DNA from: Vibrio gazogenes | GTDB lineage: Bacteria; Pseudomonadota; Gammaproteobacteria; Enterobacterales; Vibrionaceae | Length of the DNA: 64,000 bases | Assembly (NCBI RefSeq): GCF_002196515.1 | Contig: NZ_CP018835.1 | Span: 2,356,001-2,420,000, forward strand | Direction of reading: 5' to 3' | Shown here: in pieces, positions 38,333-48,786 of the stretch | Layout of the letters: every line of letters starts with the position of its first letter | Numbering within the stretch: position 1 is the first letter of the stretch | Notes under the pieces: generated by a model | Seen by the model: the letters and a program-made list of their open reading frames with translations, nothing else | What the model was told of the DNA's origin: nothing | The model's database searches: none | Made by a program: the position numbers and the translations under genes

Positions 38333-38862
38333 GTGTATTCCTAGTGGGTAAAGATAAAAATATTTAACCGTCGATTTTGACGTTTTGGCTTGCAAAAGAA
38401 AAGTGAAACCTCTTCATTTATTGACCAAAAAATTGCAGATTTAGATTTATTTCTCTTTCTGAGTGAATTCACAATGTTGCTCAGCAAACCATATCATTAA
38501 CAGAATGGCATTCTCTGTCTGTCTTTGTCAGACACCTGTAAGCACCCTGACAAAGGACGAGCATATTACCATCAAAATGGGAAATAGGGATGTCAAACTG
38601 GTGTGGGGTGCCTGTTTTTTCGATGGGATGAAAAGGGCAAGATTGGCTGCAATAAAGTAAGGCAATGATTCTTGCGCCAGTGATGGTATGATACAGCTCG
38701 TCTGACATGATGCTCAGCGTGAATGTTTTAAAGGTATCACGAGGTCAGTATCATCATGATGCAGTGCTTTAAATTTTTGAAATTATACTTATGATTGCAT
38801 TTTTTGTTCACGATGTATGACGTCATGAACAATGAATATAGGAAAGGAACGATAGGCTGTGT
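38333..38862. other. Gene-free region between yrbG and mla operon
   Basis: 530 bp separate two divergent envelope operons. CTTTGTCAG (38523) and CTGACAAAG (38547) form a 9-bp perfect stem with a 15-base loop and no U-tract. A 75-residue frame on the minus strand (38481-38708, starting MSDELYHTITG) covers it but has no family resemblance. Promoters for both operons must lie here. Confidence 0.4.
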
Positions 38863-39666
38863 ATGTCCGAGTCTGATCTGGTAACGATTAACAATCTGAC
38901 GTTTTCTCGTGGTGACAGAAAGATTTTTGATGATGTGTCACTTCATGTCCCTCAGGGGAAAGTCACCGCGATTATGGGGCCTTCTGGTATTGGGAAAACG
39001 ACTTTGCTCCGTTTAATTGGCGGGCAACTGCTGCCTGAATCCGGAGAGATCTGGTTTGATGGCGTAAATATTCCAGCGTTGGGGCGCGGCAAGCTTTATC
39101 AGGCACGTAAGAAAATGAGTATGCTGTTTCAGTCTGGTGCTTTATTTACCGATCTGGATGTGTACGACAATGTGGCATTCCCGCTACGTGAGCATACGGA
39201 GCTGAATGAAGCATTCATTCGTACGCTGGTGTTACTCAAGTTGGAAGCCGTTGGTTTACGAGGCGCTGCACATCTGATGCCGAGTGAGTTATCCGGTGGA
39301 ATGGCACGTCGTGCAGCACTCGCTCGGTCAATCGCACTCGATCCAGAGTTGATTATGTTTGATGAGCCATTTGTCGGACAGGACCCCATGACCATGGGCG
39401 TATTGGTGGAATTGATTCGTCACCTGAATCAGGCTTTGGGGATCACATCGATTGTTGTCTCTCACGATGTTCCGGAAGTGATGAGTATTGCGGATTGGGT
39501 ATATATTCTCGCCGACGGGAAAATCATTGCCAAAGGTTCGCCTGAATCATTGAGACAAAACAATGATCCCCGGGTCAGGCAGTTTTTACAGGGTGAAGCT
39601 GACGGGCCGGTTCCTTTCCGCTACCCTGCGCCATCACTTGAGAAGGACCTATTTCATGTGGGCTAG
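38863..39666 (+). CDS. mlaF: Phospholipid ABC transporter ATP-binding protein MlaF
   Basis: The ATPase of MlaFEDB, which moves glycerophospholipids between the inner membrane and MlaC to keep outer-membrane lipid asymmetry. In 267 aa it has Walker [11 protein letters not shown]-loop [11 protein letters not shown], signature LSGGMARR, Walker [14 protein letters not shown] and switch His VVSHD. It overlaps mlaE by 11 bases. Neighbours mlaEDCB confirm it. Confidence 0.96.
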   Translation: MSESDLVTINNLTFSRGDRKIFDDVSLHVPQGKVTAIMGPSGIGKTTLLRLIGGQLLPESGEIWFDGVNIPALGRGKLYQARKKMSMLFQSGALFTDLDVYDNVAFPLREHTELNEAFIRTLVLLKLEAVGLRGAAHLMPSELSGGMARRAALARSIALDPELIMFDEPFVGQDPMTMGVLVELIRHLNQALGITSIVVSHDVPEVMSIADWVYILADGKIIAKGSPESLRQNNDPRVRQFLQGEADGPVPFRYPAPSLEKDLFHVG

Positions 39667-40447
39667 TTTTATTCAGTTTGCCGTTCACACTGGGCGGAGA
39701 ACATTTGACATCTGTGAAGCATTTGGTCGTGCGACATTTATGTTGCTTGGCGCGTTACTGAGCCGACCTCACCCAGTGAAGAATTTTCCGCTGCTCGTCA
39801 AGCAAATCTATAGTGTCGGTGTACTATCCATGGCCATTATCATTGTGTCGGGATTGTTTATCGGCATGGTTGTGAGTTTGCAGGGGTATGTCATTCTGGT
39901 TGATTATGGGGCTGAAGGTAGTTTGGGGACATTAGTCTCTCTCTCGTTATTACGCGAATTAGGGCCGGTTGTGACTGCCTTGTTATTTGCTGGACGAGCA
40001 GGCTCAGCCCTGACGGCTGAAATTGGGTTAATGAAAGCCACCGAGCAGTTGTCGAGCCTTGAAATGATGGCTGTTGATCCATTGAAGCGCGTTATCGCAC
40101 CTCGGTTTTGGGCTGGTGTCATTTCAATGCCAGTCTTGGCAATGATCTTTATGGCAGTCGGTATCTGGGGAGGACAATTGGTTGGTGTCGACTGGAAAGG
40201 GATTGACGATGGGAGCTTCTGGTCAACCATTCAGGCCAATGTTGAGTTAGGGCATGATATTGGTAACAGTATGGTGAAATGCTTTGCGTTTGCTTTTACC
40301 GTCGTATGGATTGCTCTGTTTAATGGATATGATGCGATGCCGACCTCTGAAGGTATCAGCCGAGCGACAACAAAAACAGTGGTCTATTCGTCTCTCGCTG
40401 TTTTAGGTCTTGATTTTGTTTTAACTGCACTGATGTTTGGGAACTAA
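39656..40447 (+). CDS. mlaE: Phospholipid ABC transporter permease MlaE
   Basis: A 263-aa permease with the MlaE fold: an N-terminal interfacial helix and five membrane helices. Family motifs include [59 protein letters not shown] (in parts) and the C-terminal [11 protein letters not shown]. The start at 39656 (MWASFIQF) is the family start; the long frame from 39563 overlaps mlaF. Confidence 0.96.
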   Translation: MWASFIQFAVHTGRRTFDICEAFGRATFMLLGALLSRPHPVKNFPLLVKQIYSVGVLSMAIIIVSGLFIGMVVSLQGYVILVDYGAEGSLGTLVSLSLLRELGPVVTALLFAGRAGSALTAEIGLMKATEQLSSLEMMAVDPLKRVIAPRFWAGVISMPVLAMIFMAVGIWGGQLVGVDWKGIDDGSFWSTIQANVELGHDIGNSMVKCFAFAFTVVWIALFNGYDAMPTSEGISRATTKTVVYSSLAVLGLDFVLTALMFGN

Positions 40448-40449
40448 AC

Positions 40450-40959
40450 ATGCAACAAACACGAAAAATAGAATTTTGGGTGGGCACTTTCGTTATTACC
40501 GGAATTTGCGCAATTTTGGTGATGATTTTTCAAGTCGCTGATGTAAAAGGTCTGGGAGCGGATGATACTTATCAACTGACCGCAGAGTTTGACAATATTG
40601 GCAGTCTGAAAGTCCGTTCTCCTGTCAAGGTCGGTGGTGTGGTTATCGGGCGGGTGTCTGATATCAGCTTGGATCCACAATCATTGAAGCCGATGGTCAA
40701 ATTATCAATCAGCAGTCAGTATAAAGAATTTCCCGCGACGTCTAGTCTGCAGATTTTGACATCCGGGTTGATTGGGGAACAGTATATTAGTTTAGTACCC
40801 GGATTTGTCTGGGGAGATGAAACCGAGTTGCTGAGTAATGGCGATAAGGTTGAAGATACGAAGTCTGCATTAGTGCTGGAAAACTTGATCGGGCAGTTCC
40901 TCTATCGGAGTGGTAATTCTGGCGATGATAAGAAAAAGCAGACAGATACGAAGGAGTAA
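40450..40959 (+). CDS. mlaD: Phospholipid-binding MCE protein MlaD
   Basis: A 169-aa protein anchored by one N-terminal helix (about residues 9-27) with a single MCE domain that forms a hexameric ring on MlaE. Typical sequence includes AEFDNIGSLKVRSPVKVGGVVIG and LQILTSGLIGEQYISLVPG. Two bases after mlaE. The charged C-terminal tail (SGDDKKKQTDTKE) is short, as in other Vibrio. Confidence 0.95.
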   Translation: MQQTRKIEFWVGTFVITGICAILVMIFQVADVKGLGADDTYQLTAEFDNIGSLKVRSPVKVGGVVIGRVSDISLDPQSLKPMVKLSISSQYKEFPATSSLQILTSGLIGEQYISLVPGFVWGDETELLSNGDKVEDTKSALVLENLIGQFLYRSGNSGDDKKKQTDTKE

Positions 40960-40962
40960 GGG

Positions 40963-41598
40963 ATGTTAATGCGTTATATGATGTTACTGGTGGTTTTGTT
41001 CTGTTCGATGACGAGTCAGGCGAAAACCATTGATATGCACAATCCTTATCAGATGATGAAGCAAGTGTCAGAAAAGACGTTTCAGCGTTTGAAATCTGAA
41101 CAAGGTAAGATTCATCAGGATCCGAACTATCTGAAAGTGATCGTCAAAGATGAACTGATGCCTTATGTCAATTACCAGTATGCGGCACTGAAATTGTTAG
41201 GTCCTTATCTGAAAGGGGCCAAGAGAGATGATGTACTGGCATTTATCGATGCGTTTCAAGGATATCTCATTAGTAGTTATGCGCAGGTTTTAACGCAGTA
41301 CAGTGATCAGGAAATTCAATTCGGGCCCGCGCCGAAGATTGATGCAACAGACCGGATCTCGACCGTGATGGTTAATATTATTGATACACCGAATCCTGAT
41401 ATTAAACTTGAGTTTAAACTGAGAAAATCGAAGGCGGGTGAATGGCAGGCTTTCGATATGATAGCTGAAGGTATCAGTATGCTATCCAGTAAACGCTCTG
41501 AATGGAGCGGCAAAATTAATAATGACGGTATATTAGCGGTGGCGAAAGAGTTAAAAGCACTCTCTCAGCAACCGATAACAATTGAGAAAAAGTCATGA
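40963..41598 (+). CDS. mlaC: Periplasmic phospholipid shuttle MlaC
   Basis: A 211-aa exported protein with signal peptide MLMRYMMLLVVLFCSMTSQA. The mature domain shows NPYQMMKQVSEKTFQRL, LMPYVNYQYAALKLLG and AFDMIAEGISMLSSKRSEW, the NTF2-like lipid carrier. AAGGAG is at the mlaD stop. The next gene, mlaB, overlaps by 4 bases. Confidence 0.94.
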   Translation: MLMRYMMLLVVLFCSMTSQAKTIDMHNPYQMMKQVSEKTFQRLKSEQGKIHQDPNYLKVIVKDELMPYVNYQYAALKLLGPYLKGAKRDDVLAFIDAFQGYLISSYAQVLTQYSDQEIQFGPAPKIDATDRISTVMVNIIDTPNPDIKLEFKLRKSKAGEWQAFDMIAEGISMLSSKRSEWSGKINNDGILAVAKELKALSQQPITIEKKS

Positions 41599-41903
41599 CA
41601 CATCCGCAGTGGCATCCGCTTGAGCAGGACAATATTGAGTTAAGTGGGGCACTGGATCGGGAAACGGTCCCTGAACTGTGGCAGTTTCTGCAGCAGTGGC
41701 AGCCAACCCATGAGCAAATCATGCTTTCACTTGAAAATGTGGTACGAGTCGATTCCGCAGGCATGGTATTGCTCATCCATTTAATAGAACATGCAAAAAA
41801 ACGAAACTGTCATATAATGCTCAGTTTCGTGCCAGAGCAACTCCAAATGTTATTTCAGTTAAGTAACGTTGAGTCGCTCGTAACAAACCATATTTCGGAA
41901 TAA
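41595..41903 (+). CDS. mlaB: STAS-domain protein MlaB
   Basis: A 102-aa cytoplasmic STAS protein that binds MlaF and regulates the Mla transporter. The key segment ENVVRVDSAGMVLLIHLIEHA carries the conserved serine. It overlaps mlaC by 4 bases (ATGA). Confidence 0.92.
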   Translation: MTHPQWHPLEQDNIELSGALDRETVPELWQFLQQWQPTHEQIMLSLENVVRVDSAGMVLLIHLIEHAKKRNCHIMLSFVPEQLQMLFQLSNVESLVTNHISE

Positions 41904-41920
41904 GTAATTAGGGGTAGATA

Positions 41921-42175
41921 GTGGATAGTGCACAAGTACAAGAGATTTTAGATGAGGCACTTCATCTTCACGAAATCCATGTTAAAGGGGAAGGCAGCCA
42001 TTTTGAAGTGATCGCAGTTGATGAATGCTTCGATGGGATGAGCCGAGTGAAGAAACAGCAGCTCATCTATGCCCCCTTAATGGCATATATTCAGCGTAAT
42101 GAAATTCATGCGGTTTCCATTAAAGCCTACACCCCGGCTGAATGGGAACGCGATAAAAAACTGATGTCTTTGTAA
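41921..42175 (+). CDS. ibaG: BolA-family iron-sulfur protein IbaG
   Basis: An 84-aa BolA-like protein (YrbA/IbaG) that partners a monothiol glutaredoxin in Fe-S handling and acid response. The BolA fold is visible as [36 protein letters not shown] and [16 protein letters not shown] start with AGGGG upstream. It lies between mlaB and murA as in E. coli. Confidence 0.93.
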   Translation: MDSAQVQEILDEALHLHEIHVKGEGSHFEVIAVDECFDGMSRVKKQQLIYAPLMAYIQRNEIHAVSIKAYTPAEWERDKKLMSL

Positions 42176-42181
42176 GGTTGA

Positions 42182-43450
<1,269 letters not shown>

Positions 43451-43471
43451 TCAATATGTTGGACTGTGAGT

Positions 43472-43497
43472 CGAAACCGTCGGGTTTCGGCTTTTTT
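43472..43497 (+). terminator. Terminator of murA
   Basis: CGAAACC-GTCG-GGTTTCG followed by GCTTTTTTATT, 22 bases past the murA stop. Confidence 0.88.
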
Positions 43498-43545
43498 ATT
43501 GTGTGGGGCTGCCCGTATGGAGGGGCGCTCTTGTAGGAGAACAGA

Positions 43546-44289
43546 ATGATTGCACTATTACGTGTATTAGCTGTCGTGATATTTGCGCTATTCATGTTTG
43601 TCTTCGGATGCGGTTACTGTTTATTGAGTCCCCGTAATCCGAAGCATGTTTATACATTTGGGCGGTTGTTTGCTCGAATGTCCCGGATTTTCGGAGTTAA
43701 GCTTGAGTTGCGTTTGCCAGAGAATGCTCTTCAGCAGACGCAAAGTATCTATATCGCTAACCATCAGAGTAACTGGGATATGTTTACCGTTTCTGCGGCG
43801 GTGACACCGAGAGTCGTTACGGTTGGGAAGAAAAGTCTGGTATGGCTTCCTTTCTTCGGACAGCTCTATTGGCTGACGGGCAACATCCTGATTGATCGTG
43901 CCAATAAAGCCAAAGCGAAAGGTACGATTGATCAGGTGGTCGATAGTGTCAAAAACAATCGTGTCTCTGTATGGATGTTTCCGGAAGGGACTCGTTCTCG
44001 TGGACGCGGGTTATTGCCTTTTAAAGTCGGTGCGTTTCATGCGGCAATTGCCGCTGGCGTGCCGGTTGTACCGATTGTGTGTAGTTCAACCAATCATCTG
44101 AAGTTAAATCGCTGGAATAACGGCCACGTGATTGTTGAGATGATGGCTCCGATTCCGACGGAAGGCATGCAAAAAGAAGATGTGCGTCGCTTGGCTAAGG
44201 AATCTCATCGAGTGATGAAAGAGAAGCTTGAATCGTTGGATCAAGAGGTTGCGGTTTTAAATCAGGGCCGAGGATCAGTGACGAACTGA
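43546..44289 (+). CDS. plsC: 1-acyl-sn-glycerol-3-phosphate acyltransferase (PlsC)
   Basis: Acylates lysophosphatidic acid to phosphatidic acid. In 247 aa a membrane anchor (about residues 4-26) is followed by the acyltransferase motifs NHQSNWD (HX4D catalytic), FPEGTRSRGRGLLPFK and a third block with VPVVPIVCS. Normal length. GTAGGAG precedes the ATG. Bacteria often have several such paralogs, so the exact role could be overlapping. Confidence 0.92.
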   Translation: MIALLRVLAVVIFALFMFVFGCGYCLLSPRNPKHVYTFGRLFARMSRIFGVKLELRLPENALQQTQSIYIANHQSNWDMFTVSAAVTPRVVTVGKKSLVWLPFFGQLYWLTGNILIDRANKAKAKGTIDQVVDSVKNNRVSVWMFPEGTRSRGRGLLPFKVGAFHAAIAAGVPVVPIVCSSTNHLKLNRWNNGHVIVEMMAPIPTEGMQKEDVRRLAKESHRVMKEKLESLDQEVAVLNQGRGSVTN

Positions 44290-44317
44290 TACGCATGACG
44301 CGTTTATCTTAGTGATG

Positions 44318-44347
44318 AAAAAGGTTGATATTGCTATCAACCTTTTT
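44318..44347. terminator. Bidirectional terminator between plsC and ridA
   Basis: AAAAAGGTTGATA, loop TTGC, TATCAACCTTTTT is a perfect 13-bp stem with A and T tracts, serving plsC and probably the convergent ridA. Confidence 0.88.
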
Positions 44348-44404
44348 CGATGTCGATGTCGATGTATCAGTCATTCAACCAAACCCGATACACTTCAAAT
44401 TGGC

Positions 44405-44791
44405 TTAACGGACAGCGATAGCTTCAATTTCAATTCCAACATCTTTGGGTAAACGTGCGACTTCGACGCAAGAACGAGCCGGATAGTTGGCAACGTCATG
44501 TTCATCGAAAAACTTGCCATAGACTTCATTGACGGTTGCAAAGTCACCCAGATCTTTGACAAAAACAGTCATCTTCACAATATTGGCGACCGTTAAACCT
44601 GCCGACTCAATGATCGCTTTGACGTTTTCCAGAGACTGGCGAGCTTGTGCTGCAATCTCGACCGGTACTTCGCCTGTCACCGGGTTTACCGGGATTTGTC
44701 CGGATGTCATGATGAGATTACCCAAATCAACACCTTGAACGTAGGGGCCGATAGCTGCTGGCGCTGATTCCGTATGAATTACTTTTGTCAT
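44405..44791 (-). CDS. ridA: 2-iminobutanoate/2-iminopropanoate deaminase RidA
   Basis: Hydrolyses reactive enamine/imine intermediates made by PLP enzymes. In 128 aa it has APAAIGPYVQGVDLGNLIMTSGQIP, the catalytic Arg in YPARSCVEVARLPKD and the C-terminal VGIEIEAIAVR with the key Glu. It lies beside pyrBI, the common position in gammaproteobacteria. Confidence 0.95.
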   Translation of the reverse strand: MTKVIHTESAPAAIGPYVQGVDLGNLIMTSGQIPVNPVTGEVPVEIAAQARQSLENVKAIIESAGLTVANIVKMTVFVKDLGDFATVNEVYGKFFDEHDVANYPARSCVEVARLPKDVGIEIEAIAVR

Positions 44792-44876
44792 TGTTTTCTA
44801 TCCATTACATGTTGCTTCAGAAAGGTCAGTTTGCCTTGATTCAGAGTCGAGGTAAAGCCTCAATCGCTGCGTTGTA

Positions 44877-45341
44877 TTAAGTTCGCTCTGTGACAATTTC
44901 TCTTGAGAAAACCTTTTCGCAATACTTACATTTCAACCGGATATCATGCTTTTTCTCCACAATGCTAAAACTACTTTCTACAGGTTCATCATGGGAGATA
45001 CAGTTGGTGTTCGGGCAAGCAAAAACATTATTGATGCGTTGTGGCAGTTTCAATGCGAGTTTTTTGACAACTTTGTAGTTTTCAATTTGGTTGACGGTAG
45101 CATGAGGTGCATATAACGCCAGTTTGTTGGCTTGAGATTCGTTAATGAACACATTCTCGATCTTCAACAAGTCTTTAATACCTAATGCTGATGAAGGCAG
45201 GTTCAGACCGATAGTCACCTTTTGCGAGGATTGATGCATGTCGAAAAGCTTCAATACCTTGATGCCGATTTGTGCAGGGATATGGTCGATAACAGTTCCA
45301 TTTTTAATGGCTTCTACCTGTAATTGTGAATCTTTTGGCAT
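44877..45341 (-). CDS. pyrI: Aspartate carbamoyltransferase regulatory chain
   Basis: The regulatory subunit of ATCase, binding CTP and ATP. In 154 aa an N-terminal allosteric domain ([22 protein letters not shown]) is followed by a C-terminal zinc domain with four cysteines (CPNTNC ... CKYC). It is 14 bases downstream of pyrB, so both subunits come from one transcript. Confidence 0.97.
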   Translation of the reverse strand: MPKDSQLQVEAIKNGTVIDHIPAQIGIKVLKLFDMHQSSQKVTIGLNLPSSALGIKDLLKIENVFINESQANKLALYAPHATVNQIENYKVVKKLALKLPQRINNVFACPNTNCISHDEPVESSFSIVEKKHDIRLKCKYCEKVFSREIVTERT

Positions 45342-45355
45342 GATCAGTTACTCCC

Positions 45356-46285
45356 TTACAGTGTTTCATTCAGCACAAGCGCCAGCAGAGCTTCGCGTGC
45401 GTATACGCCATTTTCTGCCTGTTGGAAGAAATAAGCGTGTGGTGTTTGATCGACATCCGTGGTGATTTCATCGACGCGAGGCAGTGGATGAAGCACTTTC
45501 ATATTCTCTTTTGCATCCTGAAGTTGAGTTGCATTAAGAATATAAGCCGAGCGAATATGCGCATACTCCGATTCATCAAAGCGCTCCTTCTGCACCCGGG
45601 TCATGTAGAGAATGTCCACTTGAGGAATCACGCTCTCGATATCGGTATGCAGGCTATATTCATGACCAGCTTCTTCCAGTTCTTCTAAGATATAGTCGGG
45701 CATTGCCAGTGCATCCGGTGCGATGAAGAAGAAACGGTTGTTGTTAAATTTGGCGAGTGCCTGAGTCAAAGAATGCACGGTACGTCCATATTTAAGGTCA
45801 CCGACAAATGCAATGTTCAGCCCATCGAGACGACCTTGTGTTTCGGTAATGGTAAAGAGATCGAGCAAGGTCTGAGTCGGATGTTGATTGGCACCATCAC
45901 CAGCATTGATGACCGGGACACCGTTAGAGAACTCGGAGGCCAGACGTGCAGCACCTTCCTGTGGATGACGCATCACAAAGGCATCAACATAGGAAGAGAT
46001 AATCTGTACTGAATCTGCCAACGTTTCGCCTTTTTTCGCCAACGATGTATTACCACCGTTATCGAATCCAATCACGTTACCACCAATACGTTGGATCGCG
46101 GTTTCAAAAGAGAGCCGTGTCCGTGTTGATGGTTCAAAAAAGCAACTGGCAATGACCTTATTGCGGATCAATTCCGGTTGAGGCGTTGCTTTTAGCTGAC
46201 CTGCTGTATTGACAATCAACTCTAACTCATCACGTGTGAGTTCAGAGATTGAGATGATGTGCTTTCTGTATAGCGAATTCGTCAT
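45356..46285 (-). CDS. pyrB: Aspartate carbamoyltransferase catalytic chain
   Basis: Commits carbamoyl phosphate to pyrimidine synthesis. In 309 aa it has the carbamoyl-phosphate motif [13 protein letters not shown], the 80s-loop area [14 protein letters not shown], the [15 protein letters not shown] motif and the late [10 protein letters not shown]. The start at 46285 (MTNSLYRKH) matches the family. The leader peptide gene pyrL overlaps its first 44 bases, and a UTP-sensitive attenuator lies just upstream. Confidence 0.97.
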   Translation of the reverse strand: MTNSLYRKHIISISELTRDELELIVNTAGQLKATPQPELIRNKVIASCFFEPSTRTRLSFETAIQRIGGNVIGFDNGGNTSLAKKGETLADSVQIISSYVDAFVMRHPQEGAARLASEFSNGVPVINAGDGANQHPTQTLLDLFTITETQGRLDGLNIAFVGDLKYGRTVHSLTQALAKFNNNRFFFIAPDALAMPDYILEELEEAGHEYSLHTDIESVIPQVDILYMTRVQKERFDESEYAHIRSAYILNATQLQDAKENMKVLHPLPRVDEITTDVDQTPHAYFFQQAENGVYAREALLALVLNETL

Positions 46286-46448
46286 GATCATCTTCCCTAG
46301 TATTTTCTGACAGGCATAAAAAAGCCCCCCGATCAGGGAGGCTTTCAAAAAGAGTAACAAAGGAGAACCATAAGATGAGGCAAGTATCTTTGCTTACCCC
46401 AATGCAGCGTTGACAAGCGTGTGTTGCGGCATGATCCCGAACGCCCAT
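46242..46448 (-). CDS. pyrL: pyrBI operon leader peptide (PyrL)
   Basis: A 68-residue leader with a strong ribosome site (AGAGGGAA before ATG 46448). The U-rich codons FSFVTLFE precede the attenuator, and DRGAFLCL recalls the NRGAFFCP end of E. coli PyrL. Low UTP would slow polymerase in the U-rich part, letting the ribosome follow closely and block the terminator. Unlike E. coli PyrL (44 aa, ending before pyrB), this frame continues 44 bases into pyrB. Confidence 0.75.
   Translation of the reverse strand: MGVRDHAATHACQRCIGVSKDTCLILWFSFVTLFESLPDRGAFLCLSENTREDDHDEFAIQKAHHLNL
46315..46345 (-). terminator. pyrBI attenuator terminator
   Basis: On the minus strand, AAAGCCTCCC, loop TGATC, GGGGGGCTTT forms a 10-bp stem with one G-T pair, followed by TTTTTAT. 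It lies 30 bases upstream of pyrB inside the leader gene. Confidence 0.9.
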
Positions 46449-46558
46449 GATGTTCCCTCTGAGACAAATTGCTCGGCATTATACGCTTAACTTGATTGAG
46501 TGCAAGCGATTACATCGTGTCTGCAAAGAATTAATTTCAGCCTCTGCGATGCAAGCCG

Positions 46559-47563
46559 TTAAGCGCCGAGCGTAGCGACCATCACCGCTTTGATGGTGTG
46601 CATTCTGTTCTCTGCTTCATCAAATACAATTGAATAACCCGACTCAAAGACTTCTTCGGTTACTTCCAGCCCTTGCATGCCATATTTCTCAGCAATTTCC
46701 TTACCGACGACTGTTTCATCATTGTGAAATGCCGGGAGACAATGCATAAATTTAACGTGAGGATTCCCCGTCAGTTGAATGGTTTGCATATTGATTTGGT
46801 AAGGGGTCATCAATGCGACACGCTCGTCCCAAGCCTCGGGCGCTTCGCCCATCGATACCCAAACATCGGTATAGAGAAAATCACACCCTTTCACACCTGC
46901 GGCAACATCTTCGGTTAACGTGATCTTTGCACCAGTGGTCTTGGCGATTTCCTGGCAAGCTTTGACAAGCGACTCTTCCGGCCAGAATGATTTAGGGGCG
47001 ACAAGACGAATATCCATCCCCATTTTAGCGGCACCCACCATCAGCGAATTCCCCATGTTATTACGGGCATCCCCCAAATAGGCAAAGGAGATTTCATAGA
47101 GATGTTTGCCACGGCTATGTTCTTGCATGGTGAGGAAGTCAGCCAGAATTTGAGTGGGGTGGAATTCATCAGTCAATCCGTTCCAGACGGGAACCCCCGC
47201 GTAAGCGCCTAGTTCTTCTACGATGGACTGACCATAACCGCGATATTGAATCCCATCATACATCCGGCCAAGGACCCGGGCGGTATCTTTCATCGACTCT
47301 TTATGACCAATCTGAGAACCAGATGGGCCAATATAAGAGATCTGTGCCCCTTGATCATATGCAGCAACTTCAAACGAGCAACGGGTTCTGGTGGATGATT
47401 TTTCAAAAATCAGCGCAATATTTTTGCCCAGCAGTTTTTTCTGCTCGGTACCGGTATATTTTGCTTTTTTCAAATCTGCTGCCAGATCCAGCAAAAATTG
47501 GATCTCGGTTGGTGTAAAGTCGAGAAGTTTGAGAAAGTTGCGGTTGCGTAAATTAAAAGCCAT
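46559..47563 (-). CDS. argF: Ornithine carbamoyltransferase
   Basis: Makes citrulline from ornithine and carbamoyl phosphate in arginine synthesis. In 334 aa it has [14 protein letters not shown], the [15 protein letters not shown] motif, [14 protein letters not shown], and the ornithine-binding [12 protein letters not shown] with the catalytic Cys. Complete. Candidate ARG boxes lie about 60 bp upstream. A catabolic arcB origin is less likely, since no arcA or arcC is adjacent. Confidence 0.93.
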   Translation of the reverse strand: MAFNLRNRNFLKLLDFTPTEIQFLLDLAADLKKAKYTGTEQKKLLGKNIALIFEKSSTRTRCSFEVAAYDQGAQISYIGPSGSQIGHKESMKDTARVLGRMYDGIQYRGYGQSIVEELGAYAGVPVWNGLTDEFHPTQILADFLTMQEHSRGKHLYEISFAYLGDARNNMGNSLMVGAAKMGMDIRLVAPKSFWPEESLVKACQEIAKTTGAKITLTEDVAAGVKGCDFLYTDVWVSMGEAPEAWDERVALMTPYQINMQTIQLTGNPHVKFMHCLPAFHNDETVVGKEIAEKYGMQGLEVTEEVFESGYSIVFDEAENRMHTIKAVMVATLGA

Positions 47564-47623
47564 GCTTCAGTCCTGCAAAAGGTCACCACGAATACGGTTA
47601 GTAAACCATAGAACACCCTATTA

Positions 47624-47662
47624 TGTGAATAATTAGTTTAAAAAAATGGCAAATTATTCATG
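47624..47662 (-). promoter_or_regulatory. Candidate tandem ARG boxes (ArgR operator)
   Basis: Two 18-bp windows separated by exactly 3 bp, the classic ArgR spacing. The first carries TGAAT-AATT, the second AATT-ATTCA, each with one perfect half and one degenerate half. The position about 60 bp before argF fits a repressor site. Confidence 0.5.
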
Positions 47663-47842
47663 TTGATCCGCATTTTTTGCTCTTTATTGCATATTTCAAT
47701 AAATTGGGCCTCAGTTATTGCAGAGCAACGTTGCTTGATTGTGGTGCATCAAGGACGGGTAAGAGAGGTTTTTGGGGCATTAATGGTTCTATCTCTGATT
47801 GACTTTAATCGAGCATCAACATCCGTATACTTGACATGACAG

Positions 47843-48688
47843 CTATGAATTGGACAAATTTATGTTACGCACACGTTCTATATGTATGGTTAAAAATGCT
47901 TTTTCATCATAAGTTAGAGTATAACTATGTTTTTTATTTAAATAAGTTTCAATTTTATTCACTGTATTCCAAGATAAACTTAATCGTTGGTCGATGTCGT
48001 CATATAAAGAGACCTGTTCATGGTCAACTAGGTTCTTATTAGAAAGACGTTGAGCGAAAGACTTTAAATGTGTCAGCAGGCGCTGATAGTTGATATCTTG
48101 AACATTCCAATTAATATTTAAATCATATTTTATAATACTTAATATATCTTTCACTATTTCAGTCTTTTGTATAACATTTTTCATGTTATTTTCACCAGCA
48201 GCATTGACAAGATGAAGCGCAATAAAAGCGGCTTCATCTGTTGGGATGTCAAGTTCTAATGTCTTGTTGATCAATGCTAAAGCTTTTTCTCCGACTGAAT
48301 ATGCTAAAGGGTAGAATTGCTTAATTTCCCAATAAAACTGATTGCGGATAGTCATCCCTTTTTTGTAACGTAAAACAGCAAAGTTAATATGGTCACAGAG
48401 AGATAAAAATAATGTATCTTGGAGCTCGATCTGTAAATCCTCACGTGCCATTTTGATCACTTGATCAGTCAGAGTAAGGTAGATGGGAGGCATCTCAGAC
48501 AGAATATCAGCAAAAAAATCATGAATGCCACCCTGAGATTTGAAAAAATGGCTTTCAATATCAGATTCTTGGATGATGTCGCCTTTCTTTTTGTTCCATC
48601 CGATACCACGACCTAATGCAACGGACTCACTACCATTATCTGTCACGACAAATACTGCATTATTATTTAAAACTCGGTCAATTTTCAT
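47843..48688 (-). CDS. bglG: BglG/LicT family transcription antiterminator
   Basis: An RNA-binding antiterminator that, when active, stabilises the RAT hairpin in the bgl leader. In 281 aa the N-terminal co-antiterminator domain (about 1-55: MKIDRVLNNNAVFV, ALGRGIGWNKKKGD) is followed by two PRD domains with the conserved His regions (LCDHINFAVLR; LHLVNAA; FLTIHIERV). PTS phosphorylation controls its activity. The start at 48688 has AGGTGAG 7 bases upstream. Last gene of the leftward bglAFG operon. AT-rich compared with its core neighbours. Confidence 0.92.
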   Translation of the reverse strand: MKIDRVLNNNAVFVVTDNGSESVALGRGIGWNKKKGDIIQESDIESHFFKSQGGIHDFFADILSEMPPIYLTLTDQVIKMAREDLQIELQDTLFLSLCDHINFAVLRYKKGMTIRNQFYWEIKQFYPLAYSVGEKALALINKTLELDIPTDEAAFIALHLVNAAGENNMKNVIQKTEIVKDILSIIKYDLNINWNVQDINYQRLLTHLKSFAQRLSNKNLVDHEQVSLYDDIDQRLSLSWNTVNKIETYLNKKHSYTLTYDEKAFLTIHIERVRNINLSNS

Positions 48689-48698
48689 CATCTCACCT

Positions 48699-48739
48699 AA
48701 AAAATCTAACAATAATCATATGTTAATATGATTATTGTT
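48699..48739 (-). terminator. Terminator-like hairpin between bglF and bglG
   Basis: AACAATAATCATAT, loop of four, ATATGATTATTGTT is a perfect 14-bp stem. On the minus strand it is followed by AGATTTTTT, and 10 bases later by the bglG start. It should lower bglG expression relative to bglF. No RAT sequence was seen in front of it. Confidence 0.7.
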
Positions 48740-48786
48740 GATTTTAATTACCTGATATTCATTAAAGTTTACTGTTGACTATATTG

